NCBI RefSeq assembly: GCF_012978815.1
Contig: NZ_LIWR01000010.1
Location: 1-28,705 of the forward strand
Length of the DNA: 28,705 nucleotides
Reading direction: 5' to 3'
DNA from: Campylobacter sp. RM16189
Lineage (GTDB): Bacteria > Campylobacterota > Campylobacteria > Campylobacterales > Campylobacteraceae
Shown: positions 7,012 through 15,355 of the stretch, piece by piece
How the letters are laid out: each line of letters begins with the position of its first letter
How positions within the stretch are numbered: the first letter of the stretch is position 1
Notes under the pieces: model-generated
What the model saw: only the letters and a program-made list of their open reading frames with translations
What the model was told of the DNA's origin: nothing
Database searches by the model: none
Made by a program: the position numbers and the translations under genes

Positions 7012-9000
7012 ATGGATGATTTAATGCTACCAAAAGAGATAGAGAACAAGATCAGGCTTTGGTCTTTAAGGGCTATTGTAAAATTTGGGATACCTGATGA
7101 TTTTCTTAGAAGACATGACGGTATATTAAAGTCAAATGAAACTACGGAAAATGCCAAAAAAAGACTTAAAAAACAACTTATAAGCCTTGAAAAGAAAAAA
7201 ATCACCGGCTTAAAAAATCTCGACAAAAATTTGGAGGCTCTATCTAAAACACTTAATCTTAGCGATGAAGATAAAAAGATATTGGAATTTGCAATATTAA
7301 CAAATGAATTTGAAGCGTTAAGAGATGTTTTTTATGATCTCGGAAGAGTTCATATCATAGCATTTTACAATATTTTAGGCGCCATACTTGATATTCCTTC
7401 ACATATTATTAAAAAATCTCTTCATCCAAGCTCGAAACTAAGACAAAGTAGAGTTTTAAAACTAGACACTACGCAAAATATCAATTTAGGAAGTGCGTTT
7501 GATTTTTTCTACTCCTATTTTAGTACAGATATGCTGGTAGGTCATAGCAATGTTATAGATGTATTTAAATCAAGTTTTTTTAAATCAGATCTATCTTTAC
7601 TGAAATTTGATGATTTTAGACATATACCTGTAGATGAAAACATGATAAAAACTCATGTTTTAAGCAGCAATAAAGGCACAAACATACTTCTTTACGGCAA
7701 ACCAGGAACCGGAAAAACAGAATTTGTAAAAATGCTATCTGCAACATTAGGTAAAAATCTTTACGAGATATCATATACCAATAGATACTCTCTTGATAAC
7801 TATACAGGAGAGGCACGTTTCGCATCTCTTTTGGTTGCCGATAGAGTGTTAGACAGCAAGCATGATATTATTATGTTTGATGAAGTAGAAGATGTATTTA
7901 AAGATGAACAAAGAATATCAAAGGCTTTTTTAAATAATACTCTTGAAAACAATTCTGTGCCAACCTTCTGGCTTACAAACGATATTTACGAGATAGATAA
8001 CGCCTACATCAGAAGATTTGATATGGTTATAGAGTTTAAAATACCGCCCAAAGCAAAGAGACTTGAAATCTTAATACAATACACCAATGGGCAAATAAGC
8101 GAAAAAGTGCTTAAGCAACTATCTAAAAATAAATTTATAGCCCCTGCTCTTATCTCTAATGCAACAAAGGTTGTATCAAATTTAAATAGTGATGAAAAAG
8201 ATAAGATCTTTAAAGATCTTATAAAAAATAATCTCAAAGCTCAAGGATATAGATTTGACAAAAAAGAAAAGAAAAAGAAAGAAGAGAAGATAGATCTGCC
8301 AAAGAGCTATGATGCAAGCATAATAAACTCTAGTTTAAATTTAAAAGAGCTTGCAGAGGGTATAAAGTCAAGCAAAAATGCAAGACTTTGTATATATGGT
8401 CCGGCAGGAACCGGTAAGAGTGCTTATGCAAAATTTATAGCTAAGAGCTTAGGCTCAAAGATAATTATCAAAAAAGCAAGCGATCTTATGGATGCTTATG
8501 TAGGTGAAACCGAAAAGAATATAGCCAAGGCATTTAAAGAGGCTAAAGATAAAAAGGCTGTGCTTGTATTTGATGAAGTTGATACGTTTTTACAAGATAG
8601 AAATGAAGCTACTAGAAGCTGGGAGGTAAGTCAGGTAAATGAGATGCTAACTCAGATGGAAAGCTTTGAAGGAGTATTTATAGCCACTACAAACCTTATA
8701 GATAGACTTGATAAGGCTAGCATAAGAAGATTTGATATGAAGATAGAGTTTGGCTATCTAAAACCAAAACAAGCTCAAAAGCTATTTATGAAAGAGTGTG
8801 AGTTGTTAGGATTAAAAGTTTCAAAATTCATAAAAGACAGACTTCTTAACTTCTCTCTTCTAACACCTGGAGACTTTGCAGCTGTTTTAAGATCAAATAA
8901 ATTTAGCCCTATTAAAGATGCTGATGATTTTATAAATAGGTTAAATGAAGAGATAAAGCATAAGAGTATAGAGAATAATGGAAACAGAGTTGGGTTTTAA
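7012..9000 (+). CDS. Double AAA+ ATPase
   Basis: Protein of 662 aa with two AAA+ modules. The first has Walker A G229-KPGTGK-T236 and Walker B IIMFDE (D290-E291). The second has Walker A G463-PAGTGK-S470 and Walker B VLVFDE (D521-E522). Each module has an IRRFDM(V/K)IEF block that carries the arginine-finger region (N-A-Y-IRRFDM and K-A-S-IRRFDM). This is the CDC48/FtsH-like classic clade. The N-terminal 170 residues are helical and not recognised; they may bind a partner. A lysine-rich linker (DKKEKKKKEEK) joins the modules. Such proteins usually form hexamers that remodel or unfold substrates. No protease or nuclease domain is fused, so an effector may be separate, perhaps the neighbouring phosphoesterase. 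It has its own strong regulon promoter. Confidence 0.88.
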   Translation: MDDLMLPKEIENKIRLWSLRAIVKFGIPDDFLRRHDGILKSNETTENAKKRLKKQLISLEKKKITGLKNLDKNLEALSKTLNLSDEDKKILEFAILTNEFEALRDVFYDLGRVHIIAFYNILGAILDIPSHIIKKSLHPSSKLRQSRVLKLDTTQNINLGSAFDFFYSYFSTDMLVGHSNVIDVFKSSFFKSDLSLLKFDDFRHIPVDENMIKTHVLSSNKGTNILLYGKPGTGKTEFVKMLSATLGKNLYEISYTNRYSLDNYTGEARFASLLVADRVLDSKHDIIMFDEVEDVFKDEQRISKAFLNNTLENNSVPTFWLTNDIYEIDNAYIRRFDMVIEFKIPPKAKRLEILIQYTNGQISEKVLKQLSKNKFIAPALISNATKVVSNLNSDEKDKIFKDLIKNNLKAQGYRFDKKEKKKKEEKIDLPKSYDASIINSSLNLKELAEGIKSSKNARLCIYGPAGTGKSAYAKFIAKSLGSKIIIKKASDLMDAYVGETEKNIAKAFKEAKDKKAVLVFDEVDTFLQDRNEATRSWEVSQVNEMLTQMESFEGVFIATTNLIDRLDKASIRRFDMKIEFGYLKPKQAQKLFMKECELLGLKVSKFIKDRLLNFSLLTPGDFAAVLRSNKFSPIKDADDFINRLNEEIKHKSIENNGNRVGF

Positions 9001-9010
9001 CCCCGGCTAT

Positions 9011-9033
9011 GGTTAGTTGGCAAGCAACCAACC
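9011..9033. terminator. Hairpin between convergent genes
   Basis: GGTTAGTTG / CAACCAACC, a nine-bp stem with one mismatch and a five-base loop, lies between the ends of the AAA ATPase gene and the convergent gene at 9068. It is followed by AAACTTT, not a clean T run, so termination is likely but not certain. Confidence 0.4.
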
Positions 9034-9067
9034 AAACTTTATTGAATACTATAAGCTAATTTTAAAT

Positions 9068-9655
9068 CTAAATTAAAAGCTCGCTTATATCGTAGTTTTC
9101 GATAATAAAATTTCTTAAGACATCTTTTTGTTTATTAAAATTTTCTAAATCACGCAAAAGTTCATTTTTAAACTTTAACCTTTTCTCATAACGGCTTAAA
9201 TTTAAGCTAAATTTTTTAAATTCTGCACTATCTAATGTCTTAATAAATCCTTGCAAAATTAAATCCTCATCTATTCTTAAATAAGTACCTAAAAATCTAG
9301 CATGAAAATGGTGTGGTAGAAATACTCCATCAAGCTTACATCCAAAAAATCTATTTGTATATTTATATAGATAAAGAGATATTACGAATTTTCCTACGCT
9401 ATCCCACATTCTTTTAAAATCTTTATTGATAATTGTTCGCCATTTGTCTATCGGTGTTTTAAAGCTCTTTGTTTCTGTTAGTATCGGATTATCAAATTCT
9501 AAGTCCAGATAGTGATTAGCAGCTATTTCTACCGATTTGCAAAGATTGTGCAAGGCTCTATAGTTATCATATATCATCACGCCGTTAGGCTTTGATTTTT
9601 TATCCAAAGACCATCTATAGACTTCTTCTGAGATTATTAGTATATTATTTAGCAT
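9068..9655 (-). CDS. Hypothetical protein, 195 aa
   Basis: Mostly helical soluble protein that I do not recognise. Features are a basic central part (DKWRTIINKDFKRMWDSVGK), an aromatic stretch SLYLYKYTNRFFGCKLDG and HHFHARFLGTYLRIDED near residues 115-131, and a charged helical C-terminus (NLSRYEKRLKFKNELLRDLE). The His cluster (HHFH) could bind a metal, but no family motif is clear. GAGGAG seven bases upstream supports ATG 9655. It is transcribed divergently from the deiminase-like gene at 9812, and the shared intergenic region holds a strong regulon palindrome with a TAGAAT box on this side, so it is probably co-regulated. Confidence 0.75.
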   Translation of the reverse strand: MLNNILIISEEVYRWSLDKKSKPNGVMIYDNYRALHNLCKSVEIAANHYLDLEFDNPILTETKSFKTPIDKWRTIINKDFKRMWDSVGKFVISLYLYKYTNRFFGCKLDGVFLPHHFHARFLGTYLRIDEDLILQGFIKTLDSAEFKKFSLNLSRYEKRLKFKNELLRDLENFNKQKDVLRNFIIENYDISELLI

Positions 9656-9719
9656 ATTTGCTCCTCATCCTTTAAACTTATTTTATCTACTAGCAGTAGC
9701 TAAATTTATGATATTGGAA

Positions 9720-9769
9720 ATTCTAACAATGCTTTTAAGACATCTTATGTCTTGTTTTAAGGGTAATAT
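9720..9769. promoter_or_regulatory. Divergent promoters around a regulon operator
   Basis: Palindrome AGACATCTTATGTCT (9738-9752), extended by one A/T on each side. On the plus side the -10 box TAATAT (9764-9769) is 11 nt away and serves the gene at 9812. On the minus side TAGAAT (9725-9720) is 12 nt away and serves the gene ending at 9068. A symmetric operator placed to control both directions. Confidence 0.7.
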
Positions 9770-9811
9770 TACATAAGTATCTTTTTACTTAGTATCAGCA
9801 CAGGAATTAAT

Positions 9812-10609
9812 ATGAGCCATACAATCCTTTTATCAAATCTTTTGTTTGAAAATCATCCACAAGTCGCAAATGCTTTATGCTCAATTCTATATAAACACAA
9901 AATAAATTATCGAATTTTAAAAACAAAAGATATTTGGATGAGAGATTTTATGCCATTAATGCTTGAAAATGCAAGCTTTACCTCTTACGTTTATGATCCA
10001 GACTACTTAAAAGATGATAAGTATAAAAACATAAGAACAAAAATTCCTTGTGCCGATAATCATATAGGCTTAGTGATGGATGGTGGCAATTTTGTAAGAT
10101 ATAAAAACAAAGCCATCATGACTGATAAAATTTTCAAAGAAAATCCGCTAAAGTCAAAAGACGAAATCATCAAAATCATAAAGCAAAAATGCAATCTTAA
10201 CGAGCTTATCATCATACCAAAACAGCCTTATGATATATACGGACATAGTGACAGCATGGCAAGATGGATAGATGAAAATAGCGTACTTGTAAATGATTTT
10301 TCAAATGAGGGCAGGACTTTCAACGATAAAATTTTAAAGGCTCTTAAGTCCCATAAGCTAAATATCAAGTTGATGAAATACAGTGATAATTTTTTTACTA
10401 AAGATAGAGGCTGGGGCGCATACTTAAATTTTATTAAAATTAAGGATATTTTAATAGTTCCAATTTATGGTGTAGATGAGGATGGTTTGGCTCTAAGACA
10501 GCTTGAAGAAATTTACAAAAACTGTCTAATAGAGCCTATAAATTTTAGTGAGATCATAAAACTCGGCGGGGCTTTACACTGTGTGACAGCAGAGGAGTCG
10601 GAGATTTAA
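9812..10609 (+). CDS. Agmatine deiminase-family (guanidino-group-modifying) enzyme
   Basis: Protein of 265 aa with the deiminase (pentein) signatures in order: IWMRDFMP with D45, D90-GGN93, G144-HSD147 with H145, and GGALHC257VT with the predicted nucleophilic cysteine eight residues from the end. Known relatives (agmatine deiminase, bacterial peptidylarginine deiminase) hydrolyse a guanidino group to a ureido group with loss of ammonia. At 265 aa it is shorter than typical agmatine deiminases (about 330-370 aa), so substrate loops may be missing and the substrate should not be assumed. No polyamine genes are nearby; the neighbours are co-regulated island genes. AGGAA upstream supports the ATG. 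Confidence 0.82.
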   Translation: MSHTILLSNLLFENHPQVANALCSILYKHKINYRILKTKDIWMRDFMPLMLENASFTSYVYDPDYLKDDKYKNIRTKIPCADNHIGLVMDGGNFVRYKNKAIMTDKIFKENPLKSKDEIIKIIKQKCNLNELIIIPKQPYDIYGHSDSMARWIDENSVLVNDFSNEGRTFNDKILKALKSHKLNIKLMKYSDNFFTKDRGWGAYLNFIKIKDILIVPIYGVDEDGLALRQLEEIYKNCLIEPINFSEIIKLGGALHCVTAEESEI

Positions 10610-10629
10610 TATTCTACTGCATCAGTGCG

Positions 10630-11547
10630 TCAAAAATTTTCCCAAATGCCTGAATTTTCATCAAATTCTGCCTTAGTATTAATATTATTATTTTTAAAAT
10701 AATCATTCCAAAATTGATTTATTCCCTTTGCGATAGGCAAAAAATCTTTTGCAGATATAAAATCACTTTTTGCGTTGTTGCATATATAGCAAGCTAGTCC
10801 GCAATTAGTATCAGAGTATTTATTTTTATCTCCAACGCTAACAATACGTTCTACCTCTAGCTTCTTGCCCCTATGTCGTTTGGATTCTTTATATTGCGAG
10901 TTGTTTTCATTAAAGTACTTTTCAAGATCTATTTCTTTGACACCACAATAGCAGCATTTCTTTTTACTCATGCAACTTGCATCTTCATTTCCTATTTTCT
11001 TATACCAGTTATAAAATATACTCATCCCTCCAAATTCAGCAACTCTTTTATTTGTAGTCATTTTTTCAGCTCGAGAAAGTATTTTCCAACTCTCAAAATA
11101 CTTTTCTTTTATATTTATTTCTAATATTTTTTTATCTTTTTCTGTTTTTGGGTTATCTATTGTTAATGTATATGCCTTGCCATTTCTCTTGCTAGTTTCA
11201 AGCTCTTGCAGAATCTTGCTTAAATCGTCTATCTCTATTCTGTAAATAATATCTTCCTGTACGTCTATACATCCCAGAATGATTTTATCTACTTTTTGGA
11301 TAATACCTTCAATTTGTTGATTTTTTTCGCTTGTGAAGCTAAAATTGTATTTACCTTGTTTGGTTTTTTCAGCACTTTTAGCTAAAATTTTATTTTCTTC
11401 ATCATAAAACCAATCTGGACTTACTTTATTTTTTTTATCATAAATATTAACAAGCTGATACCCATCTCTAGAAAAATCCAAATCCATGTATTTAAGTAAA
11501 ATTTGGGCCTTTGTTGCAAGTGAAATTTCTTTCCAATCATATTCCAT
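10630..11547 (-). CDS. HNH-like protein with a four-cysteine zinc site
   Basis: Protein of 305 aa. The C-terminal half resembles an HNH/zinc-knuckle nuclease: C198-x2-C201, then KKLEVERIV (230-236), N248, then C253-YI-C256-NNAKSDF. In ordinary HNH enzymes the second element ends in D/E-H; here the sequence is EVER, so the first catalytic histidine is replaced. This variant with ACYxCNNAKSD occurs in a group of predicted HNH proteins, but activity is uncertain. The N-terminal 160 residues are not recognised. ATTTTCTCTCC on the plus strand gives a GGAGAG ribosome site. It converges with the deiminase gene and diverges from the gene at 11686 across a shared operator, so it may pair with that gene as nuclease and sensor (inferred). 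Confidence 0.65.
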   Translation of the reverse strand: MEYDWKEISLATKAQILLKYMDLDFSRDGYQLVNIYDKKNKVSPDWFYDEENKILAKSAEKTKQGKYNFSFTSEKNQQIEGIIQKVDKIILGCIDVQEDIIYRIEIDDLSKILQELETSKRNGKAYTLTIDNPKTEKDKKILEINIKEKYFESWKILSRAEKMTTNKRVAEFGGMSIFYNWYKKIGNEDASCMSKKKCCYCGVKEIDLEKYFNENNSQYKESKRHRGKKLEVERIVSVGDKNKYSDTNCGLACYICNNAKSDFISAKDFLPIAKGINQFWNDYFKNNNINTKAEFDENSGIWENF

Positions 11548-11610
11548 TTTCTCTCCTTTTGTATAAATATTTTTGCAGAATCATTTTATCACAAATCGAT
11601 TTTATATGTG

Positions 11611-11660
11611 ATTGTATTAAAAAATATAGACATAAAATGTCTCGTTCTAGCAATTATAAT
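11611..11660. promoter_or_regulatory. Divergent promoters around a regulon operator
   Basis: Palindrome AGACATAAAATGTCT (11628-11642). On the plus side the -10 box TATAAT (11655-11660) lies 12 nt away and serves 11686. On the minus side TACAAT (11616-11611) lies 11 nt away and serves the HNH-like gene. Confidence 0.7.
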
Positions 11661-11685
11661 ATATCAAAAAACCAAAGGATATTTT

Positions 11686-13209
11686 ATGAAAAAATATGCG
11701 CAAATTTGTATAAAAACCATGAGATCGTATGAATTATCTTTTAAAGAGATGAGTACTGATGAGTTTAATGCAATAAAAGATAATAATAGTTTAGCGAAAG
11801 AATCAAATTTTATACCAGAGAATACACTACTTTTACCAGTATTAAACAATATATACCTAACAAAAGATATACGAGGCAAAACAGGCATTTACACTTATGA
11901 TGTTTTTGTTGATATTTATGAAAACGACATATTAAAAAGCACTCAGTATTATTCCGGTTCTGAATTGAATAATTTTTGTTGTGATTTATTTTTACCAAAC
12001 AAATTTTCAAAAAATAGTAATGCCGGAACTTTCATTGTAAAAGCAGATGATATAGGCGGTAGTGAAACTTTTTATAAGATAGAACTTGATGAAGAAGAGG
12101 ATTTTGACATAAAAAACATAGTTGTATCAAATATGAGATTGGATTCTTATTTTAGTGGGATATGCGCATTAAAAAAAGTTTATTATATCAGAAAAGAAAG
12201 TTTGCGTTCAATAAAAAATAAATTAGAGCTGCACGCAAATGAGATATATACTGATGTTGTAAATTTTATAGATGAAGTATTTTGCAGTATAAATCAATAT
12301 CATATATTACAAAGAGATAGAAGAAGAAGATTTTTTATAGAAGAGTTAGAAAAAAATGAAATTAAACAAACATGCGTAAAAATAAAAAAATCAATAAACA
12401 CACAATATCTTTTCTGTGTTATTGTGTGTTTATTGGTATATTACGAAACAAACAAATCATATACGCAAGGAATTACAATATCCGTAAATGGTGATGGGAT
12501 AGAATATTTTGAGTTTGGATACACCGACAAAAAGAAGATGGATGCGTTAAAAAACAGCATAAATGAAAAAGAGTGTAAAAATTTTTTAAAGTCATTAGAT
12601 TACGATATATCTGGAGTTTATTTACACAGTGCAAACGTTTTCATAAACGATAAAGAAATTAAAGACTGGGCAAAATTAACTTTTAAACTTCCTATTGATA
12701 GCTTAGATATCAATAATGAAGATGATAAATTGTATTATTCCAAAGAAAAGCAATCAAAAAACATAAAACATGTGTTTAATATACCTATTGACGAAAATAA
12801 TTTTGTTTTAGATGATTTATATATAGGTATTTACAGCTCGCCATTAAAAGAAAGTTTTAATGATATAATTTATGAGTTATACTATATACCCAAAGCTGTA
12901 GCAAAATACATTATGAATATTTATGGAAAAGAAGGCGAACTAAGAGATTATATAGAAGAAATTTTTGAAAATATCAATAAAAATTTTTCAATCACACGCA
13001 CTTTTGGTTATCCTGAACATGGTTCTGACAAATATATTGATACTATAAGTTATTTAAATAAATTATTTTACGAATACAATATAGAAAATAACGATAAAAA
13101 ACCAGTGGCAAAGAAATATAATCTAAAAGTGTTCGATAAAAATATGAGCGTATTAAAAAGTAAGGTTTTGATTTTTGATGAAATTTCTAAAATTTATAAA
13201 ATAACTTAA
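11686..13209 (+). CDS. Large hypothetical protein, 507 aa
   Basis: I do not recognise this protein. ATG 11686 is chosen over an earlier ATG at 11608 because AAAGG lies seven to ten bases upstream and because the -10 box of its promoter (11655-11660) lies inside the longer version. It is acidic in parts (DEEEDFDIKN), with a basic patch RDRRRRFF at about residue 205. A hydrophobic stretch QYLFCVIVCLLVYYE near residues 245-260 is possibly one buried or membrane helix. The C-terminal third is mixed alpha/beta. Codon use is very AT-rich, even more than its neighbours. It ends in a bidirectional hairpin shared with the doc gene. The divergent HNH-like gene and common operator suggest joint function. 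Confidence 0.75.
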   Translation: MKKYAQICIKTMRSYELSFKEMSTDEFNAIKDNNSLAKESNFIPENTLLLPVLNNIYLTKDIRGKTGIYTYDVFVDIYENDILKSTQYYSGSELNNFCCDLFLPNKFSKNSNAGTFIVKADDIGGSETFYKIELDEEEDFDIKNIVVSNMRLDSYFSGICALKKVYYIRKESLRSIKNKLELHANEIYTDVVNFIDEVFCSINQYHILQRDRRRRFFIEELEKNEIKQTCVKIKKSINTQYLFCVIVCLLVYYETNKSYTQGITISVNGDGIEYFEFGYTDKKKMDALKNSINEKECKNFLKSLDYDISGVYLHSANVFINDKEIKDWAKLTFKLPIDSLDINNEDDKLYYSKEKQSKNIKHVFNIPIDENNFVLDDLYIGIYSSPLKESFNDIIYELYYIPKAVAKYIMNIYGKEGELRDYIEEIFENINKNFSITRTFGYPEHGSDKYIDTISYLNKLFYEYNIENNDKKPVAKKYNLKVFDKNMSVLKSKVLIFDEISKIYKIT

Positions 13210-13230
13210 AGCCCTCATTTTAAGGGCTTT
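13208..13230. terminator. Bidirectional terminator hairpin
   Basis: AAAGCCCT (13208-13215) and AGGGCTTT (13223-13230) form an eight-bp GC-containing stem with a seven-base loop, followed by T/A-rich sequence on both sides. It sits between the convergent 11686 and doc genes and overlaps the last doc codons. Confidence 0.75.
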
Positions 13231-13601
13231 ATAAACTCACCTATTATTAGCCTAAGTTCATCTTTGTCTATATTCCCGGCAGCCACCTCTACCACCACAT
13301 CTTCCATGAGAGTTGCAAATTCCTCATACATATCGGTCTTGTCATTTAGCTCCATAAAGAATATTGCTAGAAATATAGCACTTCTTTTATTGCCGTCTAG
13401 AAATGGATGAAATTTAACACAAGAGAAGATAAGATGTGTTAGTTTATCTATAAAACTTGGATAGTAATCATCATTTTGTATAGAGGATAGTACGGAGTCA
13501 AGAAGCGAAATTTGACTCTCGTTAAATCCACGCTTGCCATCTATTTCGTTCATTATGATGTCATGAAGCTCTATGGCTTCATTTATGCTAAAGTATCTCA
13601 T
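13215..13601 (-). CDS. doc: Doc-type Fic toxin
   Basis: Death-on-curing family protein of 128 aa, the usual Doc length. The motif HPFLDGNKRSA (H65, D69, N71, K72, R73) is the Doc version of the Fic motif, with K replacing the second-loop G-R of AMP-transferases. Known Doc phosphorylates elongation factor Tu and so blocks translation. No inhibitory helix is present in the chain. The gene overlaps the preceding 31-aa ORF by four bases (ATGA) and is the last gene of the unit starting at 15258. A Phd-like antitoxin of normal size is absent; the tiny upstream ORF is the only candidate partner. Confidence 0.9.
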   Translation of the reverse strand: MRYFSINEAIELHDIIMNEIDGKRGFNESQISLLDSVLSSIQNDDYYPSFIDKLTHLIFSCVKFHPFLDGNKRSAIFLAIFFMELNDKTDMYEEFATLMEDVVVEVAAGNIDKDELRLIIGEFIKPLK

Positions 13602-13693
13602 CTGTCTTTTAGCCTGATAAATACCGATCTAACGACTGGATTTTTTATAACTATCTCTTTTAGCTTTTTAATTATTTGTTCGTTTGTTTTCAT
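13598..13693 (-). CDS. 31-aa ORF overlapping doc; possible mini-antitoxin
   Basis: Short ORF from ATG 13693 to TGA 13600-13598, with AAGGA five bases upstream, ten bases after the previous gene. Its TGA overlaps the doc ATG as ATGA, a typical coupling arrangement. The product is basic and helical (EQIIKKLKEIVIKN, VFIRLKDR). Phd antitoxins inhibit Doc with a short C-terminal helix, so a 31-residue peptide could suffice in principle, or this could be the remnant of a longer antitoxin, or only a leader that couples translation. I see the ORF, ribosome site and overlap; the role is inferred. Confidence 0.45.
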   Translation of the reverse strand: MKTNEQIIKKLKEIVIKNPVVRSVFIRLKDR

Positions 13694-13703
13694 TTTTATC
13701 CTT

Positions 13704-14660
13704 TTAGGCTTCAAAGTATTCGTTAAATTTTATAGTTAAGATTATCTTACCTATGCTAGACATCCAGCTTATATCTCCAAGCAAGCTAGTATGATTGCAA
13801 AGAGCATGAAACAGATAGCAGTGATAATCTTTGTTTAGTTTTTTAAAGGCACTAAGACCAAGATATTCATTGCAATTTCTTCTCCATCTGTTTTGAAAGG
13901 TGGGCTGTTTTATCTCTTTACTCATATTAAGAGGTTCGTTTATAATGGCTACTACATTATCCTCATCGTCTTTGTATAAGGGATCCTTTTCATTAAGATA
14001 AAAAGTAACCTCGTAATTCATATCAAACCCATTTATTATGCCATCTTTTAACTTCTGCTTTAATTCGTTTTCATATAAAATAGCCTTGCTTATTAGAGTT
14101 TCTTGGATATCTTGCAAGACCGAATTTATCTTCATCATCTCAGCTTTTTCTTCATCACTGCAATCCATTAGCCAAAAATCCATCCTGCTATCAAATCTCT
14201 TAAGTTCAATGGTTCTATAACTATAATCTATACCTGTTTGCAATACAGAGTCTATATTTCCAATATCTAATATATCTTCAAAGTAAAGATTAGTATGATC
14301 ATAGAGGCAGTGATAAAACCGGCAGTGCCACTCATTTTTCATAGGATGGTGTTCCCAGTGCTGAAATTCGTTTTGGTTTTTAGTGTAAAAATAGTTGTTT
14401 GGACTATCCTCTTTAAGTATATCTTGCGATATGCCTTCAAAATACTCATTGTATGAGACAACCACCTTATCACTATCGGATATATCTTTATAAAAAGTTT
14501 TCAGGTCAATATCATAATCATATATCTCATCTCTATCTTTAAGCGGCGCTAGGTAGCTGTCAGTTTTTATAGCTACATCTAAAATCCTCTTTTCTAATCC
14601 ATAAAGCCTACTGTTTATATCCATAAGCCTAGCTCTTTCTTGTTTTGAGAATTCACGCAT
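13704..14660 (-). CDS. Hypothetical protein with two tandem copies of one domain, 318 aa
   Basis: Not a family I recognise, but it is plainly an internal duplication. Copy one begins ERARLMDINSRLYGLEKRIL and runs to HCRFYHCLYDHTNLYFEDIL. Copy two begins EKAEMMKINSVLQDIQETLI and runs to HCYLFHALCNHTSLLGDISW. In both, a helical start is followed by an acidic beta-rich part and ends with HC..(F/Y)H.L..HT.L..DI. The paired His/Cys residues may bind metal. ATG 14660 is preferred to an upstream ATG at 14726 because AAGGAGA lies just before it and because the longer start would overlap the 15258 gene by 56 bp. It is the second gene of a unit that ends with doc. Confidence 0.72.
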   Translation of the reverse strand: MREFSKQERARLMDINSRLYGLEKRILDVAIKTDSYLAPLKDRDEIYDYDIDLKTFYKDISDSDKVVVSYNEYFEGISQDILKEDSPNNYFYTKNQNEFQHWEHHPMKNEWHCRFYHCLYDHTNLYFEDILDIGNIDSVLQTGIDYSYRTIELKRFDSRMDFWLMDCSDEEKAEMMKINSVLQDIQETLISKAILYENELKQKLKDGIINGFDMNYEVTFYLNEKDPLYKDDEDNVVAIINEPLNMSKEIKQPTFQNRWRRNCNEYLGLSAFKKLNKDYHCYLFHALCNHTSLLGDISWMSSIGKIILTIKFNEYFEA

Positions 14661-14670
14661 TTTTGTCTCC

Positions 14671-15258
14671 TTATATCTTAATCCAAGCCGCCTGCTCATA
14701 AATTTCTTTATCCGCAAGGTTTGCATCTGTATCGAAGCTGTAAGTGTTATTTAAAAGATATAGCTTATAGCCTGTTATATCTCCATAAAGCGGAAGTGTT
14801 TTGGTAGTTTTATAATGATCTTTTATAAACTCAGATATGGTTTTTAACTTTATGTCGATGCTTTTAAAATAAAGTTCATGAAGTATAGGCTTTAAGCTTA
14901 TATATCTTATTCCTTGAGTCATAACCAGCATAAATATAGGCTCGTTTTTTCTTTTAAAATTTGTCTCTATATAAATATAAGAGCCTTTGTATCTTCTTTT
15001 TTCATCATTTAAAATATTTGAAGTGTTTAACTCATCTGCTATGTCTATATTAAAATGATTTGCAATTGAAGCAATTAGAGTCTTTGAACTATGACACCAG
15101 TCAAAGTGTCCGTGTTCTAAAAACTCATCTAATGAATTTGCATTACTTAGATTATAAAGAGCTCTTGAGAAGTTTTTCTCTCTTGCATACCCTAGTTCTT
15201 TGCTAAGCTTTTTGATATCTGATTTAGATACTAGCTCTTGTAGTTGGTTAAAGTTCAT
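14671..15258 (-). CDS. Hypothetical protein, 195 aa, first gene of the doc unit
   Basis: Soluble protein of 195 aa that I do not recognise. The N-terminal half is helical (ELVSKSDIKKLSKELGYA, then ANSLDEFLEHGHFDWCHSS). The C-terminal half alternates short beta-like stretches (GSYIYIETNFKR, PIFMLVMTQGIRYISLKP). No catalytic motif is evident. AAAGGA upstream supports ATG 15258. Ten bases separate its stop from the next gene, so the two are one transcript. The promoter upstream carries a strong regulon palindrome. Confidence 0.72.
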   Translation of the reverse strand: MNFNQLQELVSKSDIKKLSKELGYAREKNFSRALYNLSNANSLDEFLEHGHFDWCHSSKTLIASIANHFNIDIADELNTSNILNDEKRRYKGSYIYIETNFKRKNEPIFMLVMTQGIRYISLKPILHELYFKSIDIKLKTISEFIKDHYKTTKTLPLYGDITGYKLYLLNNTYSFDTDANLADKEIYEQAAWIKI

Positions 15259-15314
15259 TTATTATCCTTTTTTTATTTTTTAGATCACCGATACATTTTT
15301 TGTGATTTTTGGAA

Positions 15315-15346
15315 ATTTTAGCAGGACTTTAGGACATTTTGTGTCT
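15315..15346 (-). promoter_or_regulatory. Regulon operator and promoter of the 15258-13215 unit
   Basis: Palindrome GGACATTTTGTGTCT (15332-15346). Reading on the minus strand, a gap of 11 nt leads to -10 box TAAAAT (15320-15315). Same geometry as the other sites. It lies between the end of the WYL gene and the start of 15258, so this unit has its own promoter. Confidence 0.68.
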
Positions 15347-15355
15347 CGGTTGTCC

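Noticed and set aside
7968..7975. CTGGCTTA, resembling the ColE1-type nick sequence
   Set aside because: It lies inside the conserved AAA ATPase coding sequence with no inverted repeat beside it, and far from mobC; chance is the simplest reading.
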